From the NCBI GenBank assembly GCA_905221605.1, contig CAJNDS010002420.1:158920-222919 (forward strand): a DNA stretch of 64,000 bases, read 5' to 3'. Under the pieces are notes generated by a model that saw only the letters and a list, made by a program, of their open reading frames with translations, searched no databases and was not told where the DNA came from. The translations under genes and the position numbers were made by a program. Every line of letters begins with the position of its first letter. The first letter of the stretch is position 1. This DNA comes from Symbiodinium natans. Its lineage: Eukaryota; Sar; Dinophyceae; Suessiales; Symbiodiniaceae. Shown here in pieces: positions 43,996-54,360 of this stretch.

Positions 43996-44152
43996 TCGTG
44001 TATGCGATTTTTGTTGTATTTTAGTCTGCGCCCTAGAAATACGCTATATTGCACACCGAGTTTGCTTGCAGTGCAGCTGGGTGACTTGAGACAAGGCGAA
44101 AAAGGGTAGGTCACTGGGGGGGGGGGGTACCATATATATATATATGTATATA

Positions 44153-46235
44153 TCAGTCGTCTAGGCTCCCCAAACCCTACAAGCGCGAAGAAAGGGGACA
44201 CACGCAAACATCCCACGAAGGAACGAAGGGAGAGGAATTACGACAAACCTCTAGACCCCTACCAAATCACAGGAATACGAAGCGGGGGACACACGAGAAA
44301 TCTTTAGGGCAATCAATACCCTCATAGCGACTGCGGAAGCAAACGATATGTGATAATCATCTAGACACTCCCCAAACCCTGCAAGTACGAACAAAGGGGA
44401 CATACGAAAAACCTCCAGAGCGCTCACGAAACCCTTACAACACGAAGGGACGAAGGGAGGGGACCAAAAAAAAACCTCTAGGCCCCTCCCAACTCACAGG
44501 AACACGAAGCAGGGGGGCGTACGACAAACCTCTAGGGCAGTCAATAGCCCTCATAATACGACCACAGAAGCAAATGACTTATGACAATCATCTAGATGCC
44601 AAGAAAGGGGACACACGACAAACCTGTAGGCCCCTACTACATCACAGGAACAAGGAAGCGGAGGGCATACGACAAACCTCTAGGGCAGTCACTAGCCCCG
44701 CACAATACGAGCCCGGAATCAAATTACATATGTCAGTCGTCTAGACGCTCCCCAAACCCTACAAGCAAGAAGAAAAGGGACATACGGCAAATTTGCAGGG
44801 CTCTCACAAAACCCTTGCAACACGAAAGGACGAAGGGAGGGAATATATGACAAACCTCTAAGCCCCTACCAAATCACAGGACCAAGGAAACGGGGGGGAC
44901 AAATGACAAAACTCTATGACAGTCACTAGCCCCTCATAATTTGAGCACGGAAGCAAATCATATATGACGATCATCTAGACTCTCGACGCTCCCCCCCAAA
45001 CCCTACAAGCTCGAAGAAAGTGGATATACGACTAGCCTCCAAAGCCCTCACAAAACCCTTACCACCCATACAACGCGAAGGGACGAAGGAAGGGGACATA
45101 CGACAAACCTCTAGGGCAGTCACTAATTAACCGCACATAGTACGAGCACGGAAGCAAATGATGTATGGTAATCATCTCGACGCTCCTCAAACTCTCCAAG
45201 CACGAAGAAAGGGGACACACGACAAGCCTTCAAGGCCCAACAAAACCCCTACAACACGAAGGGGCGAAAGGAGGGGACATACGACAAAGCTCTAGGCCCC
45301 CACCAAATCTCAGGAACAGGAATCGGGGGGACATACGACAAACCTCTAGGGCGATCACTAGCCCCTCACAATACGAGCACGGAATCGAATTATATATATG
45401 TATATATCAGTCGTCTAGGCTCCCCAAACCCTACAAGCACGATGAAAGGGGACACACGCAAACATCCCACGAAGGAACGAAGGGAGAGGAATTACGACAA
45501 ACCTCTAGACCCCTACCAAATCACAGGAATACGAAGCGGGGGACACACGAGAAATCTTTAGGGCAATCAATACCCTCATAGCGACTGCGGAAGCAAACGA
45601 TATGTGATAATCATCTAGACACTCCCTCAACCCTACAAGCACGAACAAAGGGGATATATGAAAAACCTCCAGAGCGCTCACGAAACCCTTACAATACGAA
45701 GGGACGAAGGGAGGGGACAAAAGATAAACCTTTAGGCCCCTCCCAACTCACAGGAACACGAAGCAGGGGGGCATACGACAAATCTCTAGGGCGGTCAATA
45801 GCCCTCATGATACGACCACGGAAGCAAATGACTTATGATGACAATCATCTAGACGCCAAGAAAGGGGACATACGGCAAACCTCCAAGGCCGAATGCAACC
45901 CTCACAACACGAAGGGACGAAGGGAGGGGACATATGACAAGCCTCTGGCCCCTACCAAATCTCAGGAACACGAAGCGGGGGAATGTACGACAAACCTCTA
46001 GGGCAGCCACTAGCCCCTCATAGTACGAGCGCGGAAGGAATGATTTTTGACAATTATCTAGACACTCCCCAAACCCTACAAGCACGAAGAAAGGGGACAT
46101 GCGACAAACCTCCGGGGCCCTCACAAAACCCTTACAACACGAACGAAGAAAACAACTCATACAAACCTCTGGGCCCCTACCAAATCACAACAACACGAAG
46201 CGGGGGGACATACGATTAACCTCTAGGGCAGTCAC
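44153..46235 (+). repeat. ~235-bp satellite, forward part (right of the nested element)
   Basis: Continues the array. The segment starting at 44,154 (CAGTCGTCTAGGCTCCCC) recurs at 45,408, giving a higher-order repeat of about 1,254 bp. Monomer variants are interleaved with those left of the insertion. Confidence 0.9.
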
Positions 46236-46254
46236 TAACCCCTCAAGACGGGGG

Positions 46255-46800
46255 GTGAAAGGGATTATGGGAGATGATGGGGAATGATGATGTGGGATGA
46301 TGGGGGATGATGCGGGATGATGGGAGATGATGGGGGGTGATGGGGAATGATGGGGGATGATGCGGGATGAGAGACATGATGGGGCATGATAGGGGCTGAT
46401 CGGGGACGATGATGGGGGCTGATGGGGGATGATGGTGGATGATGGGGGGGTGAAAGGGATTATGAGAGATGATGGGGAATGATGATGGGGGATGATGGGG
46501 GATGATGGGAGATGATGGGGATGATGGCGGATGATGCGGGATGATGGGGGATGATGGGGGATGATGGGGGATGATGGGGGATGACGCGGGATGACGCGGG
46601 ATGAGAGAGACGATGGGACATGATAAGGGGGCTGACTGTCTCATCCCCCATCATCCCCCATCATCCCCCATCATCCCTTTCACCCCCCCCGAAATGATGG
46701 GAGATGATGGGGGATGATTGGGGGATGATGGGGCATGATGGGGGATGAGAGAAACGATGGGAGATGATGGGAGATGATGCGGGGTGATGTGGGATGGGCA
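46255..46800. repeat. GATGATGGGG satellite
   Basis: Ten- to eleven-base units (GATGATGGGG, GATGATGCGG, GATGATGGGA) on the plus strand, with a reversed run (CATCCCCCATCATCCCCC) at 46,638-46,680. The HHPPSSPIIP ORFs are repeat translations. Confidence 0.95.
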
Positions 46801-46951
46801 ATGAGCGGGTATGTCTGAAATCCTGGAAAAGACAATTCCCGGGGTTTGATTTTAAAGGGTTTAAATTCTTTTCGGCGTCTTAACTTTTTATGAACTCCTT
46901 ACACAATCAAATCCGGTATTTGATTTTTGTTAAGGGTTTCAAGGATATTAC

Positions 46952-47043
46952 CCTAAACCCTAAACGCTAAACCCTAAACCCTAAACCCTAAACCGTAAAC
47001 CCTAAACCCTAAACCCTAAACCCTAAACCCTAAACCCTAAACC
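46952..47043 (-). repeat. Telomere-like block inside the 10-kb unit
   Basis: About 13 CCCTAAA units with a few changed bases; the only substantial heptamer block between 37.2 and 50.7 kb. Confidence 0.95.
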
Positions 47044-48970
47044 GAACCCCGGGATTTAGTTCTTTAAGGATTTCAATGATTTTTTGGGCATTTAAAATTT
47101 CATGAAATCCTTGAAAAATTAAATCCCGGGATTTAGTTTTTCAAGGATTTCAAGGATTTCATAAACTTCAAATACCGGAGCTCCTGCAAAAGCAAACGCC
47201 CCCCTCCCCACTCAGAGTGCGGGAAGACCACGCGGATTTTAAAATTTATGAAATCCTTGAAATCCTTGAAAAATCAAATCCCGGGATTTGATTTTTCAAG
47301 GATTTCATAAAAAATTTAAAATGCCCAAAAAAACCTTGAAATCCTCAAAATATTAAATCCCGGGATTTGATTTTTTAAGGATTTCAAGGATTTTTTGGGC
47401 ATTTTAAATTTCATGAAATCCTTGAAAAATTAAATCCCGGGATTTAGTTTTTCAAGGATTTCAAGGATTTCATAAAATTTAAATACCGAAACTCCTGCAA
47501 AAGCAAACCCCCCCCCTCCCCACTCAGAGTACGGGAAGACCACGCGGATTTAAAAATTTATGAAATCCTTGAAATCCTTGAAAAATTAAATCCCGGGATT
47601 TGATTTTTCAAGGATTTCATGAAATTTAAAATGCCCAAAAAATCCTTGAAATCCTTAAAATATCAAATCCCGGGATTTGATTTTTTAAGGATTTCAAGGA
47701 TTTTTTAGGCATTTTAAATTTCATGAAATCCTTGAAAAATCAAATCCCGGGATTTAATTTTTCAAGAATTTCAAGGATTTCATAAAATTTAAATACCGGA
47801 ACTCCTGCAAAAGCAAACCCCCCCCTCCCCACTCAGAGTACGGGAAGACCACGCGGATTTTAAAATTTATGAAATCCTTGAAATCCTTGAAAAATTAAAT
47901 CCCGGGATTTAATTTTTCAAGGATTTCATGAAATTTAAAATGCCCAAAAAATCCTTGAAATCCTGAAAAAATATCAAATCCCGGGATTTGATTTTTTAAG
48001 GATTTCAAGGATTTTTTAGGCATTTTAAATGTCATGAAATCCTTGAAAAACTAAATCCCGGGATTTAATTTTTCAAGGATTTCAAGGATTTCATAAAATT
48101 TAAATACCGGAATTCCTGCAAAAGCAAACCCCCCCCTCCCCACTCAGAGTACGGGAAGACCACGCGGATTTTAAAATTTATGAAATCCTTGAAATCCTTG
48201 AAAAATTAAATCCCGGGATTTGGTTTTTCAAGGATTTCATAAAATTTAAAATGCCCAAATAATCCTTGAAATCCTTAAAATATTAAATCCCAGGATTTGA
48301 TTTTTTAAGGATTTCAAGGATTATTTGGGCATTTTAAATTTTATGAAATCCTTGAAAAATCAAATCCCGGGATTTAATTTTTCAAGGATTTCAAGGATTT
48401 CATAAAATTTAAATACCGGAACTCCTGCAAAAGCAAACCCCCCCTCCCCACTCAGAGTACGGGAAGACCACGCGGATTTTGAAATTTATGAAATCCTTGA
48501 AATCCTTGAAAAATTAAATCCCGGGATTTGATTTTTCAAGGATTTCATAAAATTTAAAATGCCCAAAAAATCCTTGAAATCCTTAAAATATTAAATCCCA
48601 GGATTTGATTTTTAAGGATTTCAAGGGTTTTTGGGCATTTGAAATTTTATGAAATCCTTGAAAAATTAAATCCCGGGATTTAATTTTTCAAGGATTTCAA
48701 GGGTTTCATAAATTTTAAAATCCGCGTGGTCTTCCCGTACTCTGGGTGGGGAGGGGAGGTTTTCCGGTATTTAAATTTTATGAAATCCTTGAAATCCTTG
48801 AAAAACTAAATCCCGGGATTTGATTTTTCAAGGATTTCATGAAATTTAAAATGCCCAAAAAATTCTTGAAATCCTTAAAATATTAAATCCCGGGATTTGA
48901 TTTTTTAAGGATTTCAAGGGTTTTTTGGGCATTTTAAATTTCATGAAATCCTTGAAAAATCAAATCTAGG
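47044..48970. repeat. ~310-bp satellite built on an AAATCCCGGGATTT palindrome
   Basis: Period about 310 bp, read from CTCCTGCAAAAGCAAAC at 47,181, 47,492, 47,802, 48,113 and 48,422. Each unit has several AAATCCCGGGATTT cores with AAGGATTTCAAGG / CCTTGAAATCCTT arms, plus a 65-bp box with CCCCTCCCCACTCAGAGT. The last box (about 48,717-48,770) is inverted. Confidence 0.95.
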
Positions 48971-49302
48971 GATTTCCCGGCGGCAAACGAGGCGTGCCAA
49001 ATAGACCCTAAAGGTCCTACGTACATATATATATATATATGGTACCCCCCCTGGAGAATCTACCTCCAAAGGGTGGGGGTTTAAGACACCTGTAGCTTTT
49101 TCGTATCGGGTTGAAGATACCTCGAACGCTTTCGTATAGATTCTTACCCTCTCATCTTCAACAAGATTCGCATTTCAATCTCTACATGATGAGAGTTTCA
49201 GATTTCCATATCCAGAGGATGAGGTATAAGAGTTTGTCTTTTGTTTTAGGTGTGTTGCTTAGAAGCAGTTGGGTTGCTTATAGGCAGTCGGGTTGCTTAG
49301 GT

Positions 49303-49425
49303 GGGGGGGGGGGGGAGGGGGGGGGGGGGGGGGGGCGGGGGGTTCTTCCAACTTGGCCTTGGGACCTGTGGTACCCCCCCCCCCCCCCCCCCCCCTCCCC
49401 CCCCCTCCTCCGCTCCGCTCCGCTC
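49303..49425. repeat. G-run / C-run inverted pair
   Basis: A G-rich run (49,303-49,340) and a C-rich run (49,375-49,410) separated by about 35 bp. Strong hairpin and quadruplex potential, and a place where sequencing may err. Confidence 0.9.
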
Positions 49426-49440
49426 CCGCTCCAGCTCCAG

Positions 49441-50580
49441 GGTTTTTTTCTTAAGGTTAAGGGTTGTTTGGGCTGGGCTTGTCTCTAAAACCCTATCGGG
49501 GTTAAGGCTTTAAGGCTTTAAGGATTTAAGAGAAGCCCCGACACCCTACAGGTTTAGGGTTTTAATCGCTATGCCTTAAACCTATAGGATCTAGGGCTAC
49601 ACCTTAAACCCTACACCTTTAAACCCTATGGGGTTTCAAGGTTAAGCAACTAAACTTAACCCTTAACCTTTAAACCCTATAGGGTTAAGGTTTAAAGGTT
49701 TAGGGTGTAAGATGTAAGGATTTCAAATCTAAGCCGGAAATTAAACCAAAACCCTTAACTTTTAAACCCTACAGGTTTAAGATTCAGGCATTTAACCGGC
49801 AATTGAACCTAAGCCCTTAACCTTTAAACCCTATAGGTTTAAGGTGTAAAGGTTCAGGGTTTAATTAAGACTCATGCATTCAAACCTAAGCCCATAGAGT
49901 TTAAACCTTAAGTGTTTAAGGTTTAGACATTTCAACCTCACCCTAAACCCTTTAGGGTCAGAACCCTAAAACCCTATGAAGGTTCCAAGGTCTTAACCCT
50001 AAAGGCGCTAAAAGTATAAATGCCCAGACCTTAGGTTTTGAAGGCGAATGAAGTTTAGGAATTTAGCCTTGAGGTTTAGGCATTACAATCTGCAAGCCCC
50101 ATAGGATTTTACAGGTGCAAGATCTAGTGATTAAAACCTAAGGCTTGGGCATTCAATCTGTAACCCTAAAGGCTTGAACCTTAAACCCTATAGAGTCCCT
50201 ATAGGGTTAGGTATTTAAACCGAATAGGTGGCCTTTAAACTCTATAGGTTTAAAGGTTTAGGGTTTAGGTTGAAATATTTAAACCCTATAGGATGTAAAG
50301 CTTTAGGGTTATTCAGGGTGTATCTCTAGAACCCTATCGGGGCTAGCCCTTATAGGGTTTAAACCCTACATGGTTTACCCTTTTGTGGTTTAAGACTTAG
50401 GAATTTAAAAATCGTAACCCGAAACCTTGTAGGGTTTTAACCCCTTTACTGTTTTAACGACAAACCCTGAAGCCTTACAGGGCTCACGTTTAGAATCCTT
50501 AAACCCTAAACCCGCTAAACCCTACAGTAACAGAACCTTGTAACCCTATAGGGCTTGAGGCTTAAACTCTTGAACTTTAA
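49441..50580. repeat. Degenerate heptamer region with AACCCTATAGGGTT palindromes
   Basis: Dense, scrambled TTTAAGG, AACCCTATAG and TATAGGGTTT words in both senses at short range. Unlike the discrete blocks elsewhere, sense changes every 10-40 bp. Confidence 0.75.
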
Positions 50581-50850
50581 ATCCCATAGGGCTAGGAAAA
50601 GCAAAGACAAAGTAGGATAAGTGCCCACATCATGTATGTATATAGGGTATATGTACTGTATATCAATTGCAGATAATGGAGAAGGAAGGACGGTACGCCT
50701 CGAACCATAAGATTGGGGGGGGGGGGTACCATCACTCAACCCTAAACCCTAAACCTTAAACCCTAAACCCATCCAAGATCCAAGATTACCTGAAAAGGTA
50801 GATTCTCCTGGGGGGGGGGGGGGGGGAAGCATATATATATATATATATAT

Positions 50851-51223
50851 ATGCATGTATATGTATATACATAGATGTATATAGATATGCTCCCTAAACC
50901 CTAAACCCTAAACCCTAAACCCTAAACCCTAAAGCCTTGTTGCTCACCCGTATGCATGCTGCTGGGTGATTAAGAGCGCTCTAGTAGTCACCGGGGGTCT
51001 TAGCCTTGAAGGGGCCCGAAACACAACCCCTGGTTCTAGGGCGTTTAGAATCCCTAAACCCTAAACCCTAAACCCTAAACCCTAAACCCTAAACCCTAAA
51101 CCCTAAACCCCATAGACTGCCTTGGCCCTTGAAGGTTCCAGGTTTCAGACACTGGGCGCGGGGCCACCAACCCTGCCTCTGAAAACCCGAGCTGCCTTGC
51201 GCCCATCCCGTGAAACCCCAAAG
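50851..51223. other. Telomere-block mosaic
   Basis: CCCTAAA-sense blocks at 50,892-50,933 and 51,053-51,111 around about 120 bp of unique DNA. Confidence 0.85.
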
Positions 51224-51319
51224 GTCCATGTACCTATCTGGTATATACTTTTGCCTTAACGGGGTTCCCATTTAGTAATAGCTATAGGGCCCAAGTATAT
51301 ACTATATAGCTGCATGGAC
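51224..51319. mobile_element. Fold-back element, family I (copy I1)
   Basis: GTCCATGTACCTATCTGGTA ... AGTATATACTATATAGCTGC and ATGGAC, inverted ends around a TATATACTT arm. Compare I2 at 38,404. Confidence 0.75.
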
Positions 51320-51429
51320 TCACAGGGAGTAGGCCCACACGACTCCGTCACATTGCGCGACGACTGGAAGCTCGGAAGCGCCACTTGGGGTTAAATTTTC
51401 ACAGGTGCACCCCGCAGTGAACTCTACTT

Positions 51430-51522
51430 CTCCAATAGCCAAGGGAAAAAAGGTTAGACTTTATTCTTCCTACTTAATGAGGAAACCCAAAAAGTTTAAA
51501 GTTCAACTATTTGCTAAGTAAG
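51430..51522. mobile_element. Element family D' (copy 1)
   Basis: CTCCAATAGCCAAGGG ... GGAAACCCAAAAAGTTTAAA ... GCTAAGTAAG; closely matched at 52,390-52,482 and partly at 16,021-16,081. AGGTTAGACTTT and AAAGTTCAAC form weak inverted arms. Confidence 0.65.
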
Positions 51523-52148
51523 TCCAGGGGTTGTACGTTGGACCCTTGCGGCTCTACCTGTGGTAAAGATCCTCAGAAGGTAGTAGAAGGGCCATATTTG
51601 GAGCATATTAAGGGAAACCTCTTAGGGTACAACATTGGGGGTAGACTCTTAATCCCTTGATACACACTCAACCAGAGGCGCTGATTCGGCGCTGAGGCCG
51701 AATAAAGTACAAGCCCCAAGCTCTTGTCCTCGTACCATATGCCTCCTGACACCCAAGCCCTTAGCCCCAAGACTTAAACCCTGGCCCTTAGCCCTTCCCG
51801 AAAACCCTACACCCTGAACCCTAACTTCCCCAAACGGTCAAGCGGCGGCGGTGCACAGCAGACAAAGAAGTTTGGCTTGTACTGAGAGATCGCTACCTCG
51901 AGGTTCCACTACTTCTTGCTTACACAAGGGTACCTAGGGTTTAGGGTTTAGGGTTTAAGGTTTAGGGTTTCGGGTCAAGTTGCTTAAGAACCCACGAAAA
52001 AATCTGAATGCTCTTCCTTATCAGGGTAAAAAAGGGATCATTGTCTTGTGCTTTGGGGGTTCTTGAGCAAATAGTAGTTCAGGGTCTTCCATAGGTTTAG
52101 GGCTCAGGGCATTCGGAAGTTTCGCCTCACTTCGGCTTGTCCGACTAC
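51523..52148. other. Unique DNA
   Basis: A TTTAGGG-sense block at 51,932-51,970; otherwise unremarkable. ORFs under 70 codons, none recognised. Confidence 0.6.
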
Positions 52149-52364
52149 ACCCCCCCACCCCCCCCCCCACCCCCCCCCCCCCCACCACCCCCGCCCCCCA
52201 CCCCCCCCCCCCCACCCCCCCCACCCCCCCCCCCCCCCCCCCCACCCCCCCCCCCACCCCCCCCCCCACCCCCCCCCCCCACCCCCCCCCCCCCACCCCC
52301 CCCCCACCCCCCCCCCCCACCCCCCCCCCCCCCCCCCCACCCCCCACCACCCCCCCCCCACCCC
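52149..52364. repeat. C-run array with regularly spaced A
   Basis: About 216 bp of C runs (mostly 6-17 long) interrupted by single A, nearly free of other bases on this strand. Poly-Pro/Thr and poly-Gly/Val ORFs are artefacts. The G-rich complement would form quadruplexes readily. Confidence 0.95.
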
Positions 52365-52389
52365 AAAGGGACATATGCAATAGCTTGCT

Positions 52390-52482
52390 TCTCCAAGAAC
52401 CAAGGGGAAAAACGGTTAAACTTTACAATTCCTACTGGATAAGGAAACCCAAAAGATTAAAGTTCAGGTATTGGCTAGTAAG
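52390..52482. mobile_element. Element family D' (copy 2)
   Basis: CTCCAAGAACCAAGGGG ... AAGGAAACCCAAAAGATTAA ... GCTAGTAAG, collinear with 51,430-51,522. It lies just beyond the C-run array and is followed by a CCCTAAA block (52,488-52,580). Confidence 0.65.
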
Positions 52483-54100
52483 ATATCCCTAAACCCTAAA
52501 CCCTAAACCCTAAACCCTAAACCCTAAACCCTAGACCCTAACCCCTCAACCCTAAACCCTTATCCCTAAACCCTAAACTAAAACCTAGTGGAGGTACCCA
52601 AGACTTAGGACTGCCCAGCTCCTGTTAGAGAAGGTTCGGGGCTCGGGAGGCGCAGAAGCAGGAGGAAAGGAACCCCCCAAAAACCCTAAACCCTGAACCC
52701 TGAACCCTGAACCCTGAACCCTCAACCCTCAACCCTCAACCCTAAACCCTAAACCCTATTTAAACCCTAACCCTAAACCCTGAACCGTAATCCCTAAACT
52801 AAATAAACCCTAAATTCCCTACGTTGGGGTTTTGGCTCCCAGGAGACCATAGCTTCTGGTCTACACGAAGGTTTGGGGTTTGGGGTTTAGGGTTTAGGGC
52901 TTCAGGGCTTCAGGGTCTCTTCTTGGGCACCCCTCCTTGTGCAGCAAGGTACCTTCTCCCCTAGACCCACACAGATCTAGGGTCTGGGGTTTAGGGGTAG
53001 TGGAAGCGCATAAGACAACAAAACCCAAAACCCTAACCCCTAAACCCTAAACCCCGAATCACGAGCCGCAAGCCCCTTAAACTCTAAGCTGCGGTTTGGG
53101 AATCGGGTTAGGGTTCAGGGTTTAGGGTAATGGTTCAGGGTTCGGGGTTCAGGGTTTAGGGTTTGGGGTTTGGGGTTTAGGGTCTTAGACCCGGATCTCT
53201 GCGTCTTAGGTCAGAGGACCTAGGATGAACCAACGGCAGATGGCAGCCACTGGTACGTGCCACCTGACACCAGGAGCTTGCGGTTTAGGGTTTAGGGTTT
53301 AGGGTTTAGGGTTCAGGGTTTAGGGTTTAGGGTTGAGGATTTTGGGGTTTAGGGATTTAGGGTTTTGGGTTTAGGATTTAGGGTCTGGGGCTTGCTGGAA
53401 GTGATAAGGAGCCTTGACTGTGTCAGCTGAGAAAAACTCCGATCCTCCTTTTCTACCTTGACACTTTAGGGTTTAGGGTTTAGGGTTTGTTTGGGAGATC
53501 TGTGGCTCCCCAGAGGTCTGCGGGTTTTGGGGTGCAGGGTCCAGGATCATCCCGACTCCCGAGAAGAGGGCCAAGGCCCCCTGGAACTCACCCTAAACCC
53601 TAAACCCTGAACCCTGAACCCTGAACCCTAACCCTAAACCCTAAACCCTAATCTTCGCCGAAGGGCAGGTAGATGGAGTAGGAGATCTTTCCTTTCTTGG
53701 GCTCGGCTGCTGCATGGAAATCCCTACAAGCCCCCCCCACCCCAACTCTGCACCCTGAACCCTGAATCCTATCTATCTCTAGTCTGATCAAGTTGCGATG
53801 GTTTCGGGCAGGAACCTCAAGACTCACTCCAGAAAGGGACTCATTATTCGAAAAGTCCCCGTGTTTTGGGGCCACGCCAGTGCAATTCCTGGTGATCAAG
53901 GCCTTAAGGCTTCTATATAGGGTTGAATCGGGTCGAGTGGGGTAGAGTTAATGGGGTAGAATAGGGCACACTGGGGCATGATGGGGCAAGCTGCCAAAAC
54001 CCTAAATCGTAAACCCCTAAACCCCTAAACTCCTAAACCCCAAAAACCCCTAAACCCCGAAACCCCTAAACCCCTACACCCAAAACCAAAAACCCTAAAC
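52483..54100. other. Telomere-block mosaic
   Basis: CCCTAAA-sense at 52,488-52,580, 52,680-52,800, 53,020-53,055, 53,590-53,652 and 54,005-54,080 (CCCCTAAA octamers); TTTAGGG-sense at 52,870-52,910, 53,100-53,190, 53,283-53,385 and 53,465-53,490. The intervening pieces show no gene; 53,920-53,990 is G-rich with GGGGTAGA words. Confidence 0.8.
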
Positions 54101-54229
54101 CAGTGCAGCCTCAGCGGCCCAGGTACACCAGGGGCTTGAGCCGCAGGAAAAAGTTGAGCGGCGAGTAGGGTGACCAGCCAGAGAGGATGTAGCCCATGGT
54201 CCCTGCAACCTCGTCATGGGGCCGCTTCA

Positions 54230-54360
54230 AAATACATACATATATATATATATATATGTACATATATACATGTGTATATATATATATATGCATATGTACA
54301 TATACATGCACACACATTGTATACTATGTGTATGTATATATCTATATGTATGCACATGTA
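54230..54360. repeat. TA / CATA microsatellite
   Basis: (TA)n with GTACATATATACATGTG interruptions, partly palindromic. Confidence 0.9.

Larger units (their letters stand above)
42074..44152. mobile_element. Nested ~2.04-kb AT-rich element with TIRs
   Basis: Left end, after an (AT)n tract: CTACC, a C run, CAGCGACCTACCCTTTTTCG (42,091-42,123). The right end is its inverse: CGAAAAAGGGTAGGTCACTG, a G run, GTACC (44,097-44,131), then (AT)n. Both flanks are 235-bp satellite and match the uninterrupted monomer at 45,345-45,460, where GGAATCGAATTATATATATG continues without the insert. The interior is AT-rich with internal repeats and no recognisable transposase. Confidence 0.85.
38961..49040. mobile_element. 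~10-kb unit bounded by a perfect 27-bp inverted repeat
   Basis: GGACCTTTAGGGTCTATTTG (first 20 of 27 bp) at 38,982-39,008 is matched as a perfect reverse complement at 48,991-49,017. Outside each arm lies an (AT)n tract (38,961-38,974 and 49,024-49,040). The interior holds three unrelated satellites and a nested 2-kb element, and lacks heptamer blocks except one at 46,952-47,043. No transposase-like ORF is visible. It could be a large non-autonomous DNA element, or a segment once flanked by two copies of a small element. Confidence 0.6.
49024..50850. mobile_element. ~1.8-kb unit with AT-flanked inverted ends
   Basis: The left end follows the AT tract at 49,024-49,040: GGTACC, C run, then TGGAGAATCTACC (to 49,064). 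The right end is the inverse: GGTAGATTCTCCTGG, G run, AAGC, then (AT)n from 50,831. It shares its left AT tract with the right end of the 10-kb unit. The interior has G/C runs and a degenerate heptamer region; no transposase seen. Confidence 0.6.

Noticed and set aside
39113-46160. Several 90-150-codon ORFs with RRKGTYDKPPGP or HTTNLQGP peptide repeats
   Set aside because: They follow the 235-bp satellite and appear in different frames in different monomers; there is no consistent frame and no known domain.
39811-46235. CRISPR-like array (repeated ~20-bp word with spacers)
   Set aside because: Spacers are themselves repeated, spacing is irregular, the surroundings are eukaryotic repeats, and no cas-like gene is present.
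46243-46654. 133-codon HHPPSSPIIP-repeat ORF
   Set aside because: Translation of the GATGATGGGG satellite.
49371-50730. A further nested unit between GGTACC-C run (49,371) and G run-GGTACC (50,711-50,730)
   Set aside because: The match is only the GGTACC plus homopolymer; sequences inside the runs do not pair, so it may be coincidence.
52021-52442. Poly-Pro, poly-Gly and Gly/Trp ORFs of about 100 codons on both strands
   Set aside because: They are produced entirely by the C-run array; both strands are open at once because stops cannot occur in it. The same applies at 33.6-34.1, 16.5-16.8 and 49.1-49.5 kb.
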